From positions 1,973,001-2,037,000 of the forward strand of contig NZ_CP149932.1 of assembly GCF_037949795.1 (NCBI RefSeq): a stretch of DNA of 64,000 bases, given 5' to 3'. This DNA comes from Thioclava sp. GXIMD2076. Its GTDB lineage: Bacteria > Pseudomonadota > Alphaproteobacteria > Rhodobacterales > Rhodobacteraceae. Position numbers and translations under genes: made by a program. The notes beneath the pieces were generated by a model. That model ran no database searches and was not told where the DNA came from. It was given only the letters and a program-made list of their open reading frames with translations. This document shows positions 8,483-18,333 of this stretch, one piece after another (position 1 is the first letter of the stretch; every line of letters starts with the position of its first letter).

Positions 8483-9958
8483 TTATTCCGCGGCGGTCTT
8501 CATCTGGAAGCCCTTGGCCAGCTGGTCGGCGGGCGAGATGGGATATTCGCCGGAGAAACACGCATCGCAATATTGCGGGTTTTCCTTATTACGGCCCTCG
8601 GCCTCGCCTGCGGCACGGTAGAGACCGTCCAGCGAGATGAATTTGAGGCTGTCGACGCCGATCCAGTCGCGCATTTCGTCCTCGGTCATCTTGGCGGCGA
8701 GGAGTTTGGAGCGGTCGGGCGTATCGACGCCATAGAAGCAGGGCCATGCGGTGGGCGGGGACGCGATGCGGAAATGCACTTCCTTGGCGCCCGCATCAAG
8801 GATCATGTCCTTGATCTTGCGCGAAGTGGTGCCGCGCACAACCGAGTCATCCACCAGAATGACCCGTTTGCCCTTGATCAGCGCCTTGTTGACGTTGAGC
8901 TTCAGACGCACGCCCATATTGCGGATCTGCTCTGTCGGCTCGATGAAGGTCCGCCCCATATACTGGTTACGGGTAATGCCGAGTGCGAAGGGAATCCCCG
9001 ATTCCTGAGAGAAGCCGATGGCTGCAGGCGTGCCCGAATCCGGCACGGGGCAGACCAGATCCGCCTCGATAGGCGCCTCGCGGGCAAGTTCCACGCCGAT
9101 CTGGTGGCGCGTCTCGTAGACCGAGCGACCGCCATAGGAACTGTCGGGGCGCGAGAAATAGACGTGTTCGAAGATGCAGAAGCGCGATTTGGCCGGCGCG
9201 AAGGGACGGGAGGATTTCACTAGCCCGTTCTCGATCACGACCATTTCGCCCGGTTCGATTTCACGCACGAACTCGGCACCGATGATGTCGAGGCCACAGG
9301 TCTCGGAGGACAGGGCGAAGCCGTTATCGCCCAGACGGCCCAGAACCAGCGGGCGCACACCAAGTGGATCGCGGACACCGATCAGCTTGGTGCGGGTCAT
9401 CGCAACCACCGAGAACGCGCCTTCGACGCGGCGCAGCGCATCGGCGATCCGGTCGGCATGGCGTTTCTGGATCGAGCGCGCCATCAGGTGGATGATACAT
9501 TCCGAATCCGAGGAGGACTGGAAGATCGCGCCCATCTCGATCAGTTCGCGGCGGAGCTGGTCGGCATTGGTCAGGTTGCCGTTATGCGCAACCGCCGCAC
9601 CCCCCAGCGAGAACTCGCCGAAGAAGGGCTGGATGTCGCGGATCACGGCGCCTTTTTTGCCGGCGGTGGAATAGCGCACATGGCCGATCGCGATCGGGCC
9701 GGGCAGGGTCTCCATCAGCGAGGCTTTGGTAAAGTTATCGCGGACATAGCCGAAACGGTGGGCCGAGTTGAACCCGTGTTCGGGGTCATGGGCGACGATG
9801 CCGCCTGCTTCCTGGCCGCGGTGCTGGAGCGCATGCAGGCCGAGCGCCACGAAGTTGGCTGCGTCTTTTACGCCGACAACGCCGAAGACGCCGCATTCTT
9901 CCTTCAGCTTGTCATCATCAAAGGGATGGGAAAGGAAGGGCTGGGGCAGATCGTTCAT
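8483..9958 (-). CDS. purF: Amidophosphoribosyltransferase
   Basis: PurF makes 5-phosphoribosylamine from PRPP and glutamine, the first committed step of purine synthesis. The 491-residue protein has the N-terminal nucleophile glutaminase domain: the mature enzyme would begin at the Cys of KEECGVFGVVG (near residue 22), after a short propeptide. HALQHRGQEAGG, GHVRYSTAGKKG and AHNGNLTN follow. The C-terminal phosphoribosyltransferase domain carries VILVDDSVVRGTTSRKI, the PRPP-binding loop. CPVPDSGTPAAIGFSQESG is also typical. GGAG lies upstream of the ATG. It lies downstream of cvpA, a common pairing. Confidence 0.97.
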   Translation of the reverse strand: MNDLPQPFLSHPFDDDKLKEECGVFGVVGVKDAANFVALGLHALQHRGQEAGGIVAHDPEHGFNSAHRFGYVRDNFTKASLMETLPGPIAIGHVRYSTAGKKGAVIRDIQPFFGEFSLGGAAVAHNGNLTNADQLRRELIEMGAIFQSSSDSECIIHLMARSIQKRHADRIADALRRVEGAFSVVAMTRTKLIGVRDPLGVRPLVLGRLGDNGFALSSETCGLDIIGAEFVREIEPGEMVVIENGLVKSSRPFAPAKSRFCIFEHVYFSRPDSSYGGRSVYETRHQIGVELAREAPIEADLVCPVPDSGTPAAIGFSQESGIPFALGITRNQYMGRTFIEPTEQIRNMGVRLKLNVNKALIKGKRVILVDDSVVRGTTSRKIKDMILDAGAKEVHFRIASPPTAWPCFYGVDTPDRSKLLAAKMTEDEMRDWIGVDSLKFISLDGLYRAAGEAEGRNKENPQYCDACFSGEYPISPADQLAKGFQMKTAAE

Positions 9959-10011
9959 GGAAACTGGCTCCGGGCTCGGAATCTGGGAGGGTTGAGGGCC
10001 ATATAATGCGA

Positions 10012-10039
10012 AACGGGAGGGGTGTTAACCCCTCCCGTT
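10012..10039 (-). terminator. Hairpin between cvpA and purF (terminator or attenuator)
   Basis: A perfect 11-bp stem, AACGGGAGGGG (10012-10022) with CCCCTCCCGTT (10029-10039), closes a 6-base loop. On the minus strand it lies after cvpA and about 55 bases before the purF start, with only TTCGC after it. It could terminate cvpA partly or control entry into purF. Confidence 0.55.
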
Positions 10040-10085
10040 CCAGAAAGCTTTACAACGATGTCACGTTTTACCCTCGGGGGGGCTG

Positions 10086-10664
10086 TTATTGCTCGATCGG
10101 CTGTGCGGGATCGACCGGGCAGGCCGAGACGAGCTGTTCGTAACGGGCAGTGATCCAGCCGGGCGCGTCTGCGGGCATCGATTCGTCCATCTGGACCGAC
10201 ATACGCGAGAAGACCTTGGCCGAGCGCGAATCGTCGACCACGGCCATCTGGTCATGCACCATCACACGGTCATAGACGACGAAGGCCACAGCCACGAGCA
10301 CCACGCCACGGATCACCCCGAAGAGGAAGCCCAGACCCTGATCGAGGCCGCCAAGCGCCGAACGCTGCACGGCGGAGGCGAAGAGGGGCGTGATGAAGCT
10401 CATCACGATCAGTGCCAGTGCAAAGACCGCCGCAAAGCCGCCGATGGTGGCCAGATCGCAATTGCCTGCAAGGAAACGGTCCAGCACGGGGATCTGTGCG
10501 ACGAGCGGGCGGGCCGCATCGGCAAAGATATAGGCCAGCACGGCGGCGGCGATCCAGCCGACAATCGCCAGCGCCTCGCGCACGAAGCCGCGGCTATAGG
10601 CCAGAATGGCCGACAGGATAATGATGACCGCCACGATGGCGTCGACGATAGTGAACCCGTCCAT
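10086..10664 (-). CDS. cvpA: CvpA family membrane protein
   Basis: The 192-residue protein has four hydrophobic segments. It opens MDGFTIVDAIVAVIIILSAILAYSRGFVREALAIVGW, the standard CvpA start, and continues with LDQGLGFLFGVIRGVVLVAVAF. CvpA was first linked to colicin V production in E. coli and sits beside purF in many bacteria; its exact role is unresolved. AAGGA lies about ten bases upstream of the ATG. It follows radA by 32 bases on the same strand and probably shares its transcript. A hairpin separates it from purF. Confidence 0.9.
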   Translation of the reverse strand: MDGFTIVDAIVAVIIILSAILAYSRGFVREALAIVGWIAAAVLAYIFADAARPLVAQIPVLDRFLAGNCDLATIGGFAAVFALALIVMSFITPLFASAVQRSALGGLDQGLGFLFGVIRGVVLVAVAFVVYDRVMVHDQMAVVDDSRSAKVFSRMSVQMDESMPADAPGWITARYEQLVSACPVDPAQPIEQ

Positions 10665-10696
10665 ACGTTTTTACGTCCTTCAGTCTCGCCCGCGCG

Positions 10697-12064
10697 TCAA
10701 CCGGCGCCGAACATGTCTCCGACAAATGTCACGAGATCGGGGAGTTTCCTCAGGGCGATCCCGTCGCCCCCTTCGGTTTTCGTGCCGGAAGGAGCAATAG
10801 CTTGTGAGAAACCAAGTTTTGCCGCCTCTTTCAACCTGTTTTCCGCCTGACCCACCGGTCGGAGCGCCGCCGAGAGGCTGATTTCGCCAAAAATCACCAT
10901 ATCGGCGGGCAGGGCTGTGTCTTCTCGGGCACTCAGAAGTGCCGCGGCGGCAGCCAGATCGGCTGCCGGTTCGGTCACCTTCATCCCGCCTGCCACATTA
11001 AGAAATACATCGAGGCCGGTGAAGGGGATGCCGCAACGGCTTTCCAGCACAGCGATGATCGTAGAGATACGGCCGCTATCGAGCCCCACCACGGTGCGGC
11101 GCGGACTGGCCAAGGTAGAAGGGGCGACCAGCGCCTGAATCTCTGTCAGCACAGGCCGCGTGCCTTCAATCCCTGCAAAAACCGCCGATCCGGGGGCGGC
11201 CTGACCCCGTTCCGACAGGAAGAGCGCCGAGGGGTTGGTGACTTCGGCCAGCCCACCGCCGGTCATCTCGAAAACACCGATCTCGGCGGCGGGGCCGAAG
11301 CGGTTTTTCACGGCGCGCAGGATACGGAACTGGTGCCCGCGTTCGCCCTCGAAATAGAGCACGGTATCGACCATATGCTCGACCACGCGCGGGCCCGCAA
11401 TCTGGCCTTCCTTGGTGACATGGCCCACCAGAACCACCGAACAGGCGCGTTTCTTGGCAAAGCTGACAAGCTCGTGACATGCGGCGCGGACCTGAGACAC
11501 AGAGCCTGGCGCCGATTCGACATTATCGGCCCACATGGTCTGGATCGAATCGATGATCACCAGATCGGGGGCCTCGGATTCCATCGTGGTGAGAATGTCG
11601 CGCAGGTTGGTCTCGGCGCCCAGTTGCACCGGCGCATCGGCCAGCCCGAGCCGCTGCGCGCGCATCCGCACCTGCGAGGAGGCTTCCTCGCCCGAGATAT
11701 AGAGGCACTTCAAACCGCTTTGGGCAAAGCGCGCGACCGCTTGCAGGAGCAGGGTGGATTTCCCGATCCCCGGATCGCCGCCAACCAGAATGGCCGATCC
11801 CGGCACCAGACCACCGCCCAGAACTCGATCGAATTCGACCATGCCCGAACAGGTGCGGGGCGGCGGGGCCTCCTCGTCGGCGAGGCTGCTCAGCCCGATG
11901 ACGCGGCCCTTGGAGGTGCCCAGCGTCTTGCCCTTGGGCCCCGCCGAAAGAGGGGCCTCCTCGATCAGCGTGTTCCATTCGCCACAGGCATCACATTTAC
12001 CGTTCCATTTGCGATGGACGGCGCCGCAGGCGGTGCAGGTATAGGAGAGGATGTTCTTAGCCAT
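10697..12064 (-). CDS. radA: DNA repair protein RadA
   Basis: RadA is a RecA-like ATPase that helps process recombination intermediates by branch migration. All parts are present in 455 residues: an N-terminal zinc finger (YTCTACGAVHRKWNGKCDACGEW), Walker A GGDPGIGKSTLLLQ, Walker B-like APDLVIIDSIQTMW, the RadA-specific KNRFGPAAEIGVFEM motif, and a Lon-protease-like C-terminal domain (NVAGGMKVTEPAADLAAAAALLS). No obvious ribosome site precedes the ATG at 12064. cvpA follows closely. Confidence 0.96.
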   Translation of the reverse strand: MAKNILSYTCTACGAVHRKWNGKCDACGEWNTLIEEAPLSAGPKGKTLGTSKGRVIGLSSLADEEAPPPRTCSGMVEFDRVLGGGLVPGSAILVGGDPGIGKSTLLLQAVARFAQSGLKCLYISGEEASSQVRMRAQRLGLADAPVQLGAETNLRDILTTMESEAPDLVIIDSIQTMWADNVESAPGSVSQVRAACHELVSFAKKRACSVVLVGHVTKEGQIAGPRVVEHMVDTVLYFEGERGHQFRILRAVKNRFGPAAEIGVFEMTGGGLAEVTNPSALFLSERGQAAPGSAVFAGIEGTRPVLTEIQALVAPSTLASPRRTVVGLDSGRISTIIAVLESRCGIPFTGLDVFLNVAGGMKVTEPAADLAAAAALLSAREDTALPADMVIFGEISLSAALRPVGQAENRLKEAAKLGFSQAIAPSGTKTEGGDGIALRKLPDLVTFVGDMFGAG

Positions 12065-12225
12065 CCGTTAAATATGCGGAACACAGGGCGAACATCAAGA
12101 GGCCGGAGCGCTCTTGCAAGAATTGCCGAGCAGAAAATCGGGGCGAGAAAATCGGGGCGGGGGAATTGGCGCGCGGGGCGGGGTTTCCTATAGAGGGGGT
12201 GAGATTCACCACGAGAGGCTTTCCG

Positions 12226-12516
12226 ATGCGCATCCGTCTTCTTCTTTCCGCCCTGGCGCTGAGTTCTATCGCCAGCTGTAGCGCGATGGGCAGCAACCAT
12301 GCCGTCGTCAAAGGGGCCGGTCCCGATGATCTGCTGAAGCTGCGGGCCGGGCCGGGGCTCGGGTTCAACATCATCATGGGGCTGCCCGATGGCACGCGCC
12401 TGACCAAGCAGAAATGCGTGACCGAGAGCGGCCAGCTCTGGTGCCGTGTGTCGCTGGCCGACAATCCGGGCGTGTCGGGCTATGTCTCGGCCGATTATCT
12501 CGGGATGGGCATGTAA
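12226..12516 (+). CDS. Small SH3-domain lipoprotein
   Basis: A 96-residue protein that begins MRIRLLLSALALSSIASCS. The IASC tetrad is a good lipobox, so mature protein should start at Cys18 and be lipid-anchored. The rest is one bacterial SH3-type domain: LKLRAGPGLGFNIIMGLPDGTRL, then WCRVSLADNPGVSGYVSADYLG. Such domains often bind peptidoglycan or partner proteins. Three conserved-looking cysteines besides the lipobox Cys are few, so disulfides are uncertain. The gene stands alone, divergent from radA and convergent with the next gene. Confidence 0.82.
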   Translation: MRIRLLLSALALSSIASCSAMGSNHAVVKGAGPDDLLKLRAGPGLGFNIIMGLPDGTRLTKQKCVTESGQLWCRVSLADNPGVSGYVSADYLGMGM

Positions 12517-12522
12517 CAGGGC

Positions 12523-13413
12523 TTACCGGGCCGGAGGATCATTCGGCCCGGGTAGCGCCACGACATTCGAGCCCTTCGCGGCCTTGCTCGTCGGGCGTTT
12601 GGGGGTGACAGGTGCCTGCGGCTCTTCCAGCTCGTAGCCAAGCGCCGCCAGAACCGCGACCAGATCCCGCTCGAGGAGCTGGAACTCGCGGGTCACGCGC
12701 CGCTCCTCGGCCTCGACATCGGTCAGCCAGTGGCCGATCTCGTCGCAGGTCTTGCGCGCCAGCTTGATCTGGGCATCCAGCCGGTCGGTCTCCTGCTGGC
12801 GTGCCCTGAGAGTGTCGCGCGCACGGTTCACCCGCGCATCGCTGTAAATCCGCGAGAGGTCGCGCGATTGCAGGCTCATCTGGGCGGCAAGTTCCAAAAG
12901 CTCCGGCTCGAGGGCAGGCAGATCGGGATGGCTGCGCAGCCATGCAATCCGCTCACGCATAGCGTCAAATTCGCCCGAGAGCGCGAAGACCCCCGCACGA
13001 TCCGCCTCATGGGCAATCCGATAGGCATGGGCCACGTCCTGCATCGAGATATGGAAGTTGCGGTGACTGCGCTCGAGGCGGCTGACGCGCGAATGGGCGG
13101 GCAGGTAAAGCGCCAGCACCAGAGCGATCGCGGCAAAACCTCCCTGAAGCCACGGACCCAGATCAGTGACCGCGCCGCCATCGAACGAGGCTGCAATGTT
13201 CAGCCATGGCATCAGCCCCGTGGCGGAGGCCAGAAACTGTCCCGCTGCACAGACCGCCAGCACCAGAACCAGCCCCGAGACGGTGGCATTGACCATATCC
13301 GCAAGATCGCCGCGCCGTTTGGCAAGGCTGCGCAGATGGGCGGCCCCCGCCATGTCGGACACCGTGTCAGGCTGTGCATCAGCCATCGCCGCCTTGCGAG
13401 AAGTTGCTGCCAT
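12523..13413 (-). CDS. Membrane-anchored coiled-coil protein of unknown function
   Basis: About 296 residues. Two hydrophobic segments lie near residues 45-70 and 90-105, followed by a long helical, charge-rich region that should form coiled coil, and a basic, proline-rich tail. I recall relatives in Rhodobacteraceae being labelled 'DNA repair protein', but nothing visible supports that. No nuclease, ATPase or DNA-binding motif was found. I chose ATG 13413 (MAATSRKA) because AGGGG precedes it; a GTG at 13461 would add 16 residues. The gene lies downstream of alr on the same strand. Confidence 0.75.
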   Translation of the reverse strand: MAATSRKAAMADAQPDTVSDMAGAAHLRSLAKRRGDLADMVNATVSGLVLVLAVCAAGQFLASATGLMPWLNIAASFDGGAVTDLGPWLQGGFAAIALVLALYLPAHSRVSRLERSHRNFHISMQDVAHAYRIAHEADRAGVFALSGEFDAMRERIAWLRSHPDLPALEPELLELAAQMSLQSRDLSRIYSDARVNRARDTLRARQQETDRLDAQIKLARKTCDEIGHWLTDVEAEERRVTREFQLLERDLVAVLAALGYELEEPQAPVTPKRPTSKAAKGSNVVALPGPNDPPAR

Positions 13414-13564
13414 CACACACCCCTGAAAACCCGTTGCCGCATGCAAGACGCGGCTCTTCACCCAAGGGAAGCTTGCGGTAAAAGATATGTGAATGCAAGG
13501 GGCCGCAGCCTATGCGGGGCCGTCATAGGCGCAAGAACGAGGTCTTGCGCCTGCCGGTTGTGGC

Positions 13565-14614
13565 TCAGGCCAGCGTTTCGCTATAGCGGCGCTCGTAGCG
13601 GGCGCCCAGCGAGGTCAGGACCTCGTAGCCGATAGTGCCGATCAGATCGGCCACCGCATCGACACCCTGATGGGTGTTCAGCAGATCCAGCTCCTCGGGC
13701 GTGCCGTCGAGATCGGTGATATCCACGGTGATCAGGTCCATCGAGACACGGCCGATCAGCGGGCAGGGTGTGTCGCCCGCCCAGAGCTGTGCGTTGTTCG
13801 ACAGGCGGCGGCTGATCCCGTCGGCATAGCCTGCCGAGATCGTGGCCACATGGCTGCGGCGTTTGGCCTCCCAAGTATTGCCATAGCCCACCGTTTCGCC
13901 CACCTCCACCATCCGCGTCTGGATGACGGGAAGGGAGAGGGTGACCACAGGTCTGGCCTCCGCGAAGGGCATGCCGCCATAGAGGCCGATACCGGGACGC
14001 ACGAGATCGAAATGATACTCTTTACCGTAGATCAGGCCGCCGGTCGCCGAGAGCGAACGGCGCAGGCCGGTGCCGTCGGTCATGCGGGTAAACTCGGCCA
14101 GCTGGCGCTCGTTCATCCCCATATGGACCTCGTCCGAGCAGGAGAGGTGGCTCATGACCAGTTTGGGCGATTTCTCCAGCAGCATCGGCGCAAGGGCGCG
14201 CCAGTCAGCATCCTCGAGCCCGAGGCGATTCATGCCGGTGTCAAGCTGCACGCCGAAGGGGGTGGCCGGAGACACTTCCATATGGCGTTTCACCTGCTCG
14301 GCGGAATTCAGCACCGGCGTGAGGTCGAGATCGACCAGCATGTCGCGATCGCCTGCCATATGACCGGACAGGATGAAGATTTCCGGTCCATCGCCAATCG
14401 CCTGGCGCAGTTTCGCGCCTTCCTCGGCCAAGGCCACGAAGAAGGTTTTTGCGCCTTGGCGCAGCAAGGTGCGGGCCACACGGTCCGCCCCCAATCCGTA
14501 GGAATCGGCTTTTACCACCGCGGCGGTCTGCGTCGCGGGGCCCGATTTGGCGTCCAGGGCCTTCCAGTTGGAGGCGATGGCGTCGAGGTCGATATGAAGA
14601 GTAGAGCTTGCCAT
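13565..14614 (-). CDS. alr: Alanine racemase
   Basis: Alr interconverts L- and D-alanine using pyridoxal phosphate, supplying D-alanine for peptidoglycan. The 349-residue length is normal. The PLP lysine sits in TAAVVKADSYGLGADRV near residue 35. GVQLDTGMNRLG, LVRPGIGLYGG, GYGNTWEAKRRSHVATISAGYADG (with the catalytic Tyr) and LIGRVSMDLITVD all match the family. The ATG at 14614 gives a natural N-terminus (MASSTLHIDLDAI). It follows dnaB on the same strand. Confidence 0.95.
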   Translation of the reverse strand: MASSTLHIDLDAIASNWKALDAKSGPATQTAAVVKADSYGLGADRVARTLLRQGAKTFFVALAEEGAKLRQAIGDGPEIFILSGHMAGDRDMLVDLDLTPVLNSAEQVKRHMEVSPATPFGVQLDTGMNRLGLEDADWRALAPMLLEKSPKLVMSHLSCSDEVHMGMNERQLAEFTRMTDGTGLRRSLSATGGLIYGKEYHFDLVRPGIGLYGGMPFAEARPVVTLSLPVIQTRMVEVGETVGYGNTWEAKRRSHVATISAGYADGISRRLSNNAQLWAGDTPCPLIGRVSMDLITVDITDLDGTPEELDLLNTHQGVDAVADLIGTIGYEVLTSLGARYERRYSETLA

Positions 14615-14731
14615 GGGCGAATGTCTTCGCCTTTCTGCGTGCCTCGTCAAGAACTAACCGCAGCGGCGCGGATTTGCCGAAGAATATGCGCAAGACCTGT
14701 GGTTTCACGACGCGCGATCGGCGGGATTCGG

Positions 14732-14759
14732 GCGCGCGGGAGAAGAATATCCCGCGCGC
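14732..14759. repeat. Inverted repeat between dnaB and alr
   Basis: GCGCGCGGGA (14732-14741) pairs with TCCCGCGCGC (14750-14759) around an 8-base loop. It follows the dnaB stop but has no T run on the minus strand; TTATTT follows on the plus strand. It may modulate read-through from dnaB into alr. Confidence 0.5.
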
Positions 14760-14800
14760 TTATTTGCGGCTAGGGGACTGTCTGTCCGGTGCAGGACGAA

Positions 14801-16303
14801 TCAGAACCCGTCCGAGCCGTCGCCCTGCCATGCCTTGGCCAGATCGGAGAAGCGGGTGAAGCGACCCTCGAAGGCCACCTCGACCGAGCCGATCGGCCCG
14901 TGACGCTGCTTGCCCAAGATGATCTCGGCCTTGCCATGGACCTGCTCCATCACCTGCTGCCACGCGGCCATCTTTTCCAGCTCGTGATCGCCCGGTTTCT
15001 CGCGCTCTTTGTAATATTCGTCACGATAGACGAACATCACCACATCGGCATCCTGTTCGATCGAGCCCGATTCCCGCAGGTCCGAAAGCTGCGGACGTTT
15101 GTCCTCGCGGCTTTCCACTGTCCGGCTCAGCTGCGAGAGCGCGATGACGGGGATGTTGAGCTCCTTGGCGATTGCCTTCAGGCCCATCGAGATCTCGCCG
15201 ATCTCCTGCACGCGGTTATCGCCACGCCCCGAGCCGCGCAGAAGCTGCAGGTAGTCGACAATCACCACATCGAGCCCATGCGTCCGTTTCAGGCGACGGC
15301 AGCGGGCGGCCACCTGCGCGATCGGCAAAGCGGGCGTGTCGTCGATATAGAGCGGGCAGGTCTCGAGCGATTTCGCGGCCTCGACGAAGCGGCGGAATTC
15401 GTGCTCGGACATATCGCCACGGCGGATCTGTTCGGAGGGCACCTCGGCGGCTTCGGACAGGATACGCGCGGCCAGCTGCTCGGCCGACATCTCGAGGCTG
15501 AAGAAGCCCACACAACCGCCCTCGATCGCGCCTTCGCTGCCATCGGGTTTCTGGCCGCGCTTATAGGCTTTGGCGATGTTGAAGGCGATATTGGTGGCCA
15601 GCGAGGTTTTCCCCATCGAGGGACGACCGGCAAGAATGATGAGGTCCGAGGAATGCAGCCCCCCCAGCTTCTTGTCGAGATCGCGCAGGCCGGTCGAGAT
15701 ACCGGCCAGCCCCCCCTCGCGCTGATAGGCGGCATTGGCCGATTGCACGGCCTCCGTCACGGCCTTGAGGAAGGAGACGAAGCCCTTCTCGGCAGTGCCC
15801 GACTCGGCCAGCTTGTAGAGCGCACCTTCGGTCTGAACGATCAGCTGTTCGGCCTCTTGGCCGACATCGAGCTTGGAGGCATTGGCCGACAGCTCGCGCC
15901 CGACATTGATCAGTTCACGCCGGAGCGCCAGATCATGGATCATCTGCGCGTAATCGCGGGCTGCATAGGCCGAGATGGCTGCGCCCGCGAGACGCGCCAG
16001 ATAGGCTGGCCCGCCAAGCTCCTTCAGGCCGCTGTCATCCTCCAGATAGCCCTTCAGCGTCACCGGCGAGGCCAGCGCGTTCTTCTGGATGCGGGCCACG
16101 GCGGTCTCGTAGATGCGGCGGTGGACGGGCTCGTAGAAATGATCGGCCTTCACCACTTGGGCGATGCGGTCATAGATATCGTTATTGGTCAGGATCGCGC
16201 CCAGAAGCTGCTGTTCCGCTTCGATATTATGCGGAACCGGATCGGCCTCCTGAGCCCCGTGCTGGTCGATATGATCGTTTCGAACTGCGCTGATCTCGTT
16301 CAT
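14801..16303 (-). CDS. dnaB: Replicative DNA helicase DnaB
   Basis: DnaB is the hexameric helicase that unwinds DNA at the replication fork. The 500-residue protein has the N-terminal primase-interacting domain (HNIEAEQQLLGAILTNNDIYDRI) and the RecA-like C-terminal domain. Walker A is AGRPSMGKTSLA near residue 230; Walker B is VVIVDYLQLL. SQLSRTVESREDKRPQLSDLRESGSIEQDADVVMF is the classic DnaB helicase block (H4 region). No intein interrupts it. The minus-strand start at 16303 reads MNEISAVRND. Confidence 0.97.
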   Translation of the reverse strand: MNEISAVRNDHIDQHGAQEADPVPHNIEAEQQLLGAILTNNDIYDRIAQVVKADHFYEPVHRRIYETAVARIQKNALASPVTLKGYLEDDSGLKELGGPAYLARLAGAAISAYAARDYAQMIHDLALRRELINVGRELSANASKLDVGQEAEQLIVQTEGALYKLAESGTAEKGFVSFLKAVTEAVQSANAAYQREGGLAGISTGLRDLDKKLGGLHSSDLIILAGRPSMGKTSLATNIAFNIAKAYKRGQKPDGSEGAIEGGCVGFFSLEMSAEQLAARILSEAAEVPSEQIRRGDMSEHEFRRFVEAAKSLETCPLYIDDTPALPIAQVAARCRRLKRTHGLDVVIVDYLQLLRGSGRGDNRVQEIGEISMGLKAIAKELNIPVIALSQLSRTVESREDKRPQLSDLRESGSIEQDADVVMFVYRDEYYKEREKPGDHELEKMAAWQQVMEQVHGKAEIILGKQRHGPIGSVEVAFEGRFTRFSDLAKAWQGDGSDGF

Positions 16304-16474
16304 CTCATGCCTCGATACCCGTGAGCGGGTCTCTTACCTTATCCTTCCCGCAAAACTCAATGTGGAAAACCCACGGCACTTCAGCCGCGAACAGGCTCCG
16401 CAAGGGGCGGGTATTGTGGTGGTTTGATCCCGTTCTACCATATCCGGCGTGAGGGCGCGAAAGAAAATGCGAAA

Positions 16475-16511
16475 GGGCGGGCCTGTGCACATTTTGCGCA
16501 CAGGCCCGCCC
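16475..16511 (-). terminator. Strong terminator hairpin after pyrE
   Basis: A perfect 14-bp stem, GGGCGGGCCTGTGC (16475-16488) with GCACAGGCCCGCCC (16498-16511), around a 9-base loop. On the minus strand it is followed by TTTCGCATTTTC, and it lies about 50 bases past the pyrE stop. The rest of the 250-base gap between dnaB and pyrE holds nothing else I recognise. Confidence 0.75.
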
Positions 16512-16560
16512 ACAGCCTTATCCACAGGAATCTCGCGTCAGGCGAGACAGCTGACCGGGG

Positions 16561-17241
16561 TCAGTCTTTTTTATTGGCGTCTTGCCACGCACGGGGCGCT
16601 TTGAGGAAGGCTTCGACCTCGTCGAGCGTCTCGGCATCAAACGCGCCCTGGGCGCGCGCCTCGGCCAGAACATCCCACCATGTGCACAGATACGACAGCT
16701 CCACACCATGCTCGCGCAGGTTCGGGATCGTCTCGTCAAAAATGCCGTAATAGAAGATCACAGTGGTATGGGCACAGGTCGCACCGGTCTCGCGGATCGC
16801 ATCGACGAAGGACAGTTTCGAGCCGCCATCGGTGGTCAGGTCCTCGACCAGCAGCACGCGCTCGCCTTCGGACATTGCACCCTCGATACGGGCATTGCGG
16901 CCATAGCCCTTGGGCTTCTTGCGCACATAGGTCATCGGCAGGGCGAGACGCTCGGCCACCATCGCGGCAAAGGGAATACCCGCGGTCTCGCCACCGGCCA
17001 CGTTGTCGAACGCCTCAAAACCTGCCTCGCGCATCACAGTCACGGCCATGAAATCCATGAGCGTCGAGCGGATGCGCGGGAAGCTGATCAGCTTGCGGCA
17101 GTCGATATAGGTGGGCGACGGCAGGCCCGAGGCCAGCGTGAAGGGCTCGCGGGCATTGAAATGCACGGCCTTGATTTCCAGCAGCATACGCGCGGTCAGG
17201 CGGGCGATCTCTTCTTTCGGGGGGAAGCTTGCGGGGATCAT
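16561..17241 (-). CDS. pyrE: Orotate phosphoribosyltransferase
   Basis: PyrE joins orotate to PRPP in pyrimidine synthesis. The 226-residue protein shows the PRPP-binding loop [22 protein letters not shown] near residue 125. The substrate region [20 protein letters not shown] and the lysine-rich catalytic loop [17 protein letters not shown] are also present. It lies 51 bases after pyrC on the same strand, so the two form an operon. The gap holds a 9-bp hairpin (17265-17273 with 17278-17286) that could act as a weak attenuator. Confidence 0.95.
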   Translation of the reverse strand: MIPASFPPKEEIARLTARMLLEIKAVHFNAREPFTLASGLPSPTYIDCRKLISFPRIRSTLMDFMAVTVMREAGFEAFDNVAGGETAGIPFAAMVAERLALPMTYVRKKPKGYGRNARIEGAMSEGERVLLVEDLTTDGGSKLSFVDAIRETGATCAHTTVIFYYGIFDETIPNLREHGVELSYLCTWWDVLAEARAQGAFDAETLDEVEAFLKAPRAWQDANKKD

Positions 17242-17292
17242 GAGGGAAACCTTCTTGTGGAAAACCGCGCCGGCGGACCGGCGCGGGGAATA

Positions 17293-18333
17293 TCAGTCCT
17301 GGACGTGCCAGAAGCAGGGGAAGCCCGGATCGAAGACGGTCACGGGGCTGTCCTCCACCGCGATCTTGGCGGGCCACTGGGCGGCTTCAGCGGTCTTGCT
17401 CAGCGTAAGCGTGGCCGTGTTCACCGGCAGGCGGTAGAAGGCCGGGCCATTCTCGCTTGCGAATTTCGCAAGGTTATCCAGCTTGCCCTCGGCCTCGAAC
17501 ACATGCGCCAGAAGCGCCATCGTGTTGGTTGCGGTGAAACAGCCCGCGCAGCCACAGGGGTTTTCCTTGGCATGATCGGTATGCGGAGCCGAGTCGGTGC
17601 CGAGGAAGAAATGCGGATTACCAGAGGTTGCCGCCTCGACCAGCGCCAGACGATGCACTTCGCGTTTGGCCACCGGCAGGCAGTAATAATGCGGCTTGAT
17701 CCCGCCCACGAGGATGTGGTTGCGGTTGATGATCAGATGGTGCGTGGTGATCGTGGCGCCCATATCGTCGCCCTGCGATTTCACATAGTCCACACCGTCC
17801 TTGGTGGTGACATGTTCCATCACCACGCGCAGCCCCTTGACCGAGCGCAGAACCGGATCGAGGATCCGGTCGATGAAGACTGCCTCGCGGTCGAAGATAT
17901 CGATCTCGGGCGAGGTCACCTCGCCATGCACGCAGAGCGGCAGGCCGATCTCGGCCATCTTCTCGAGCACGGGGCGGACCTTGTCGAAATCCTTCACGCC
18001 CGAGGCCGAATTGGTCGTGGCGCCTGCGGGGTAAAGTTTCACGGCTTTCACGAGACCCGAGGCATGGGCTGCCGCCACATCCTCGGGGTCGGTCTCCTCG
18101 GTCAGATACAGCACCATCAGCGGCTCGAAGCTCGCCCCTTCGGGCAGCGCCTTGAGGATACGGTCACGATAGGCGGAAGCCTGAGCGCCGGTCACAACCG
18201 GCGGCACCAGATTGGGCATGATGATCGCGCGGCCGAAATGGCGGGCGCTTTCGGGGGCGATGGCCTTCAGCATCGCGCCATCACGCAGATGCAGGTGCCA
18301 GTCATCGGGGCGGGGAATGGTGATCTGGGTCAT
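17293..18333 (-). CDS. pyrC: Dihydroorotase
   Basis: PyrC closes N-carbamoyl-aspartate to dihydroorotate. The 346-residue protein is of the E. coli PyrC (class II) type. It opens with the metal-binding [12 protein letters not shown]. The carbamylated lysine should be that of [14 protein letters not shown] near residue 98. The histidines of CVHGEVT and [11 protein letters not shown] and the aspartate of [10 protein letters not shown] complete the zinc site. [13 protein letters not shown] and CAGCFTA blocks fit too. It is followed by pyrE. Confidence 0.96.
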   Translation of the reverse strand: MTQITIPRPDDWHLHLRDGAMLKAIAPESARHFGRAIIMPNLVPPVVTGAQASAYRDRILKALPEGASFEPLMVLYLTEETDPEDVAAAHASGLVKAVKLYPAGATTNSASGVKDFDKVRPVLEKMAEIGLPLCVHGEVTSPEIDIFDREAVFIDRILDPVLRSVKGLRVVMEHVTTKDGVDYVKSQGDDMGATITTHHLIINRNHILVGGIKPHYYCLPVAKREVHRLALVEAATSGNPHFFLGTDSAPHTDHAKENPCGCAGCFTATNTMALLAHVFEAEGKLDNLAKFASENGPAFYRLPVNTATLTLSKTAEAAQWPAKIAVEDSPVTVFDPGFPCFWHVQD

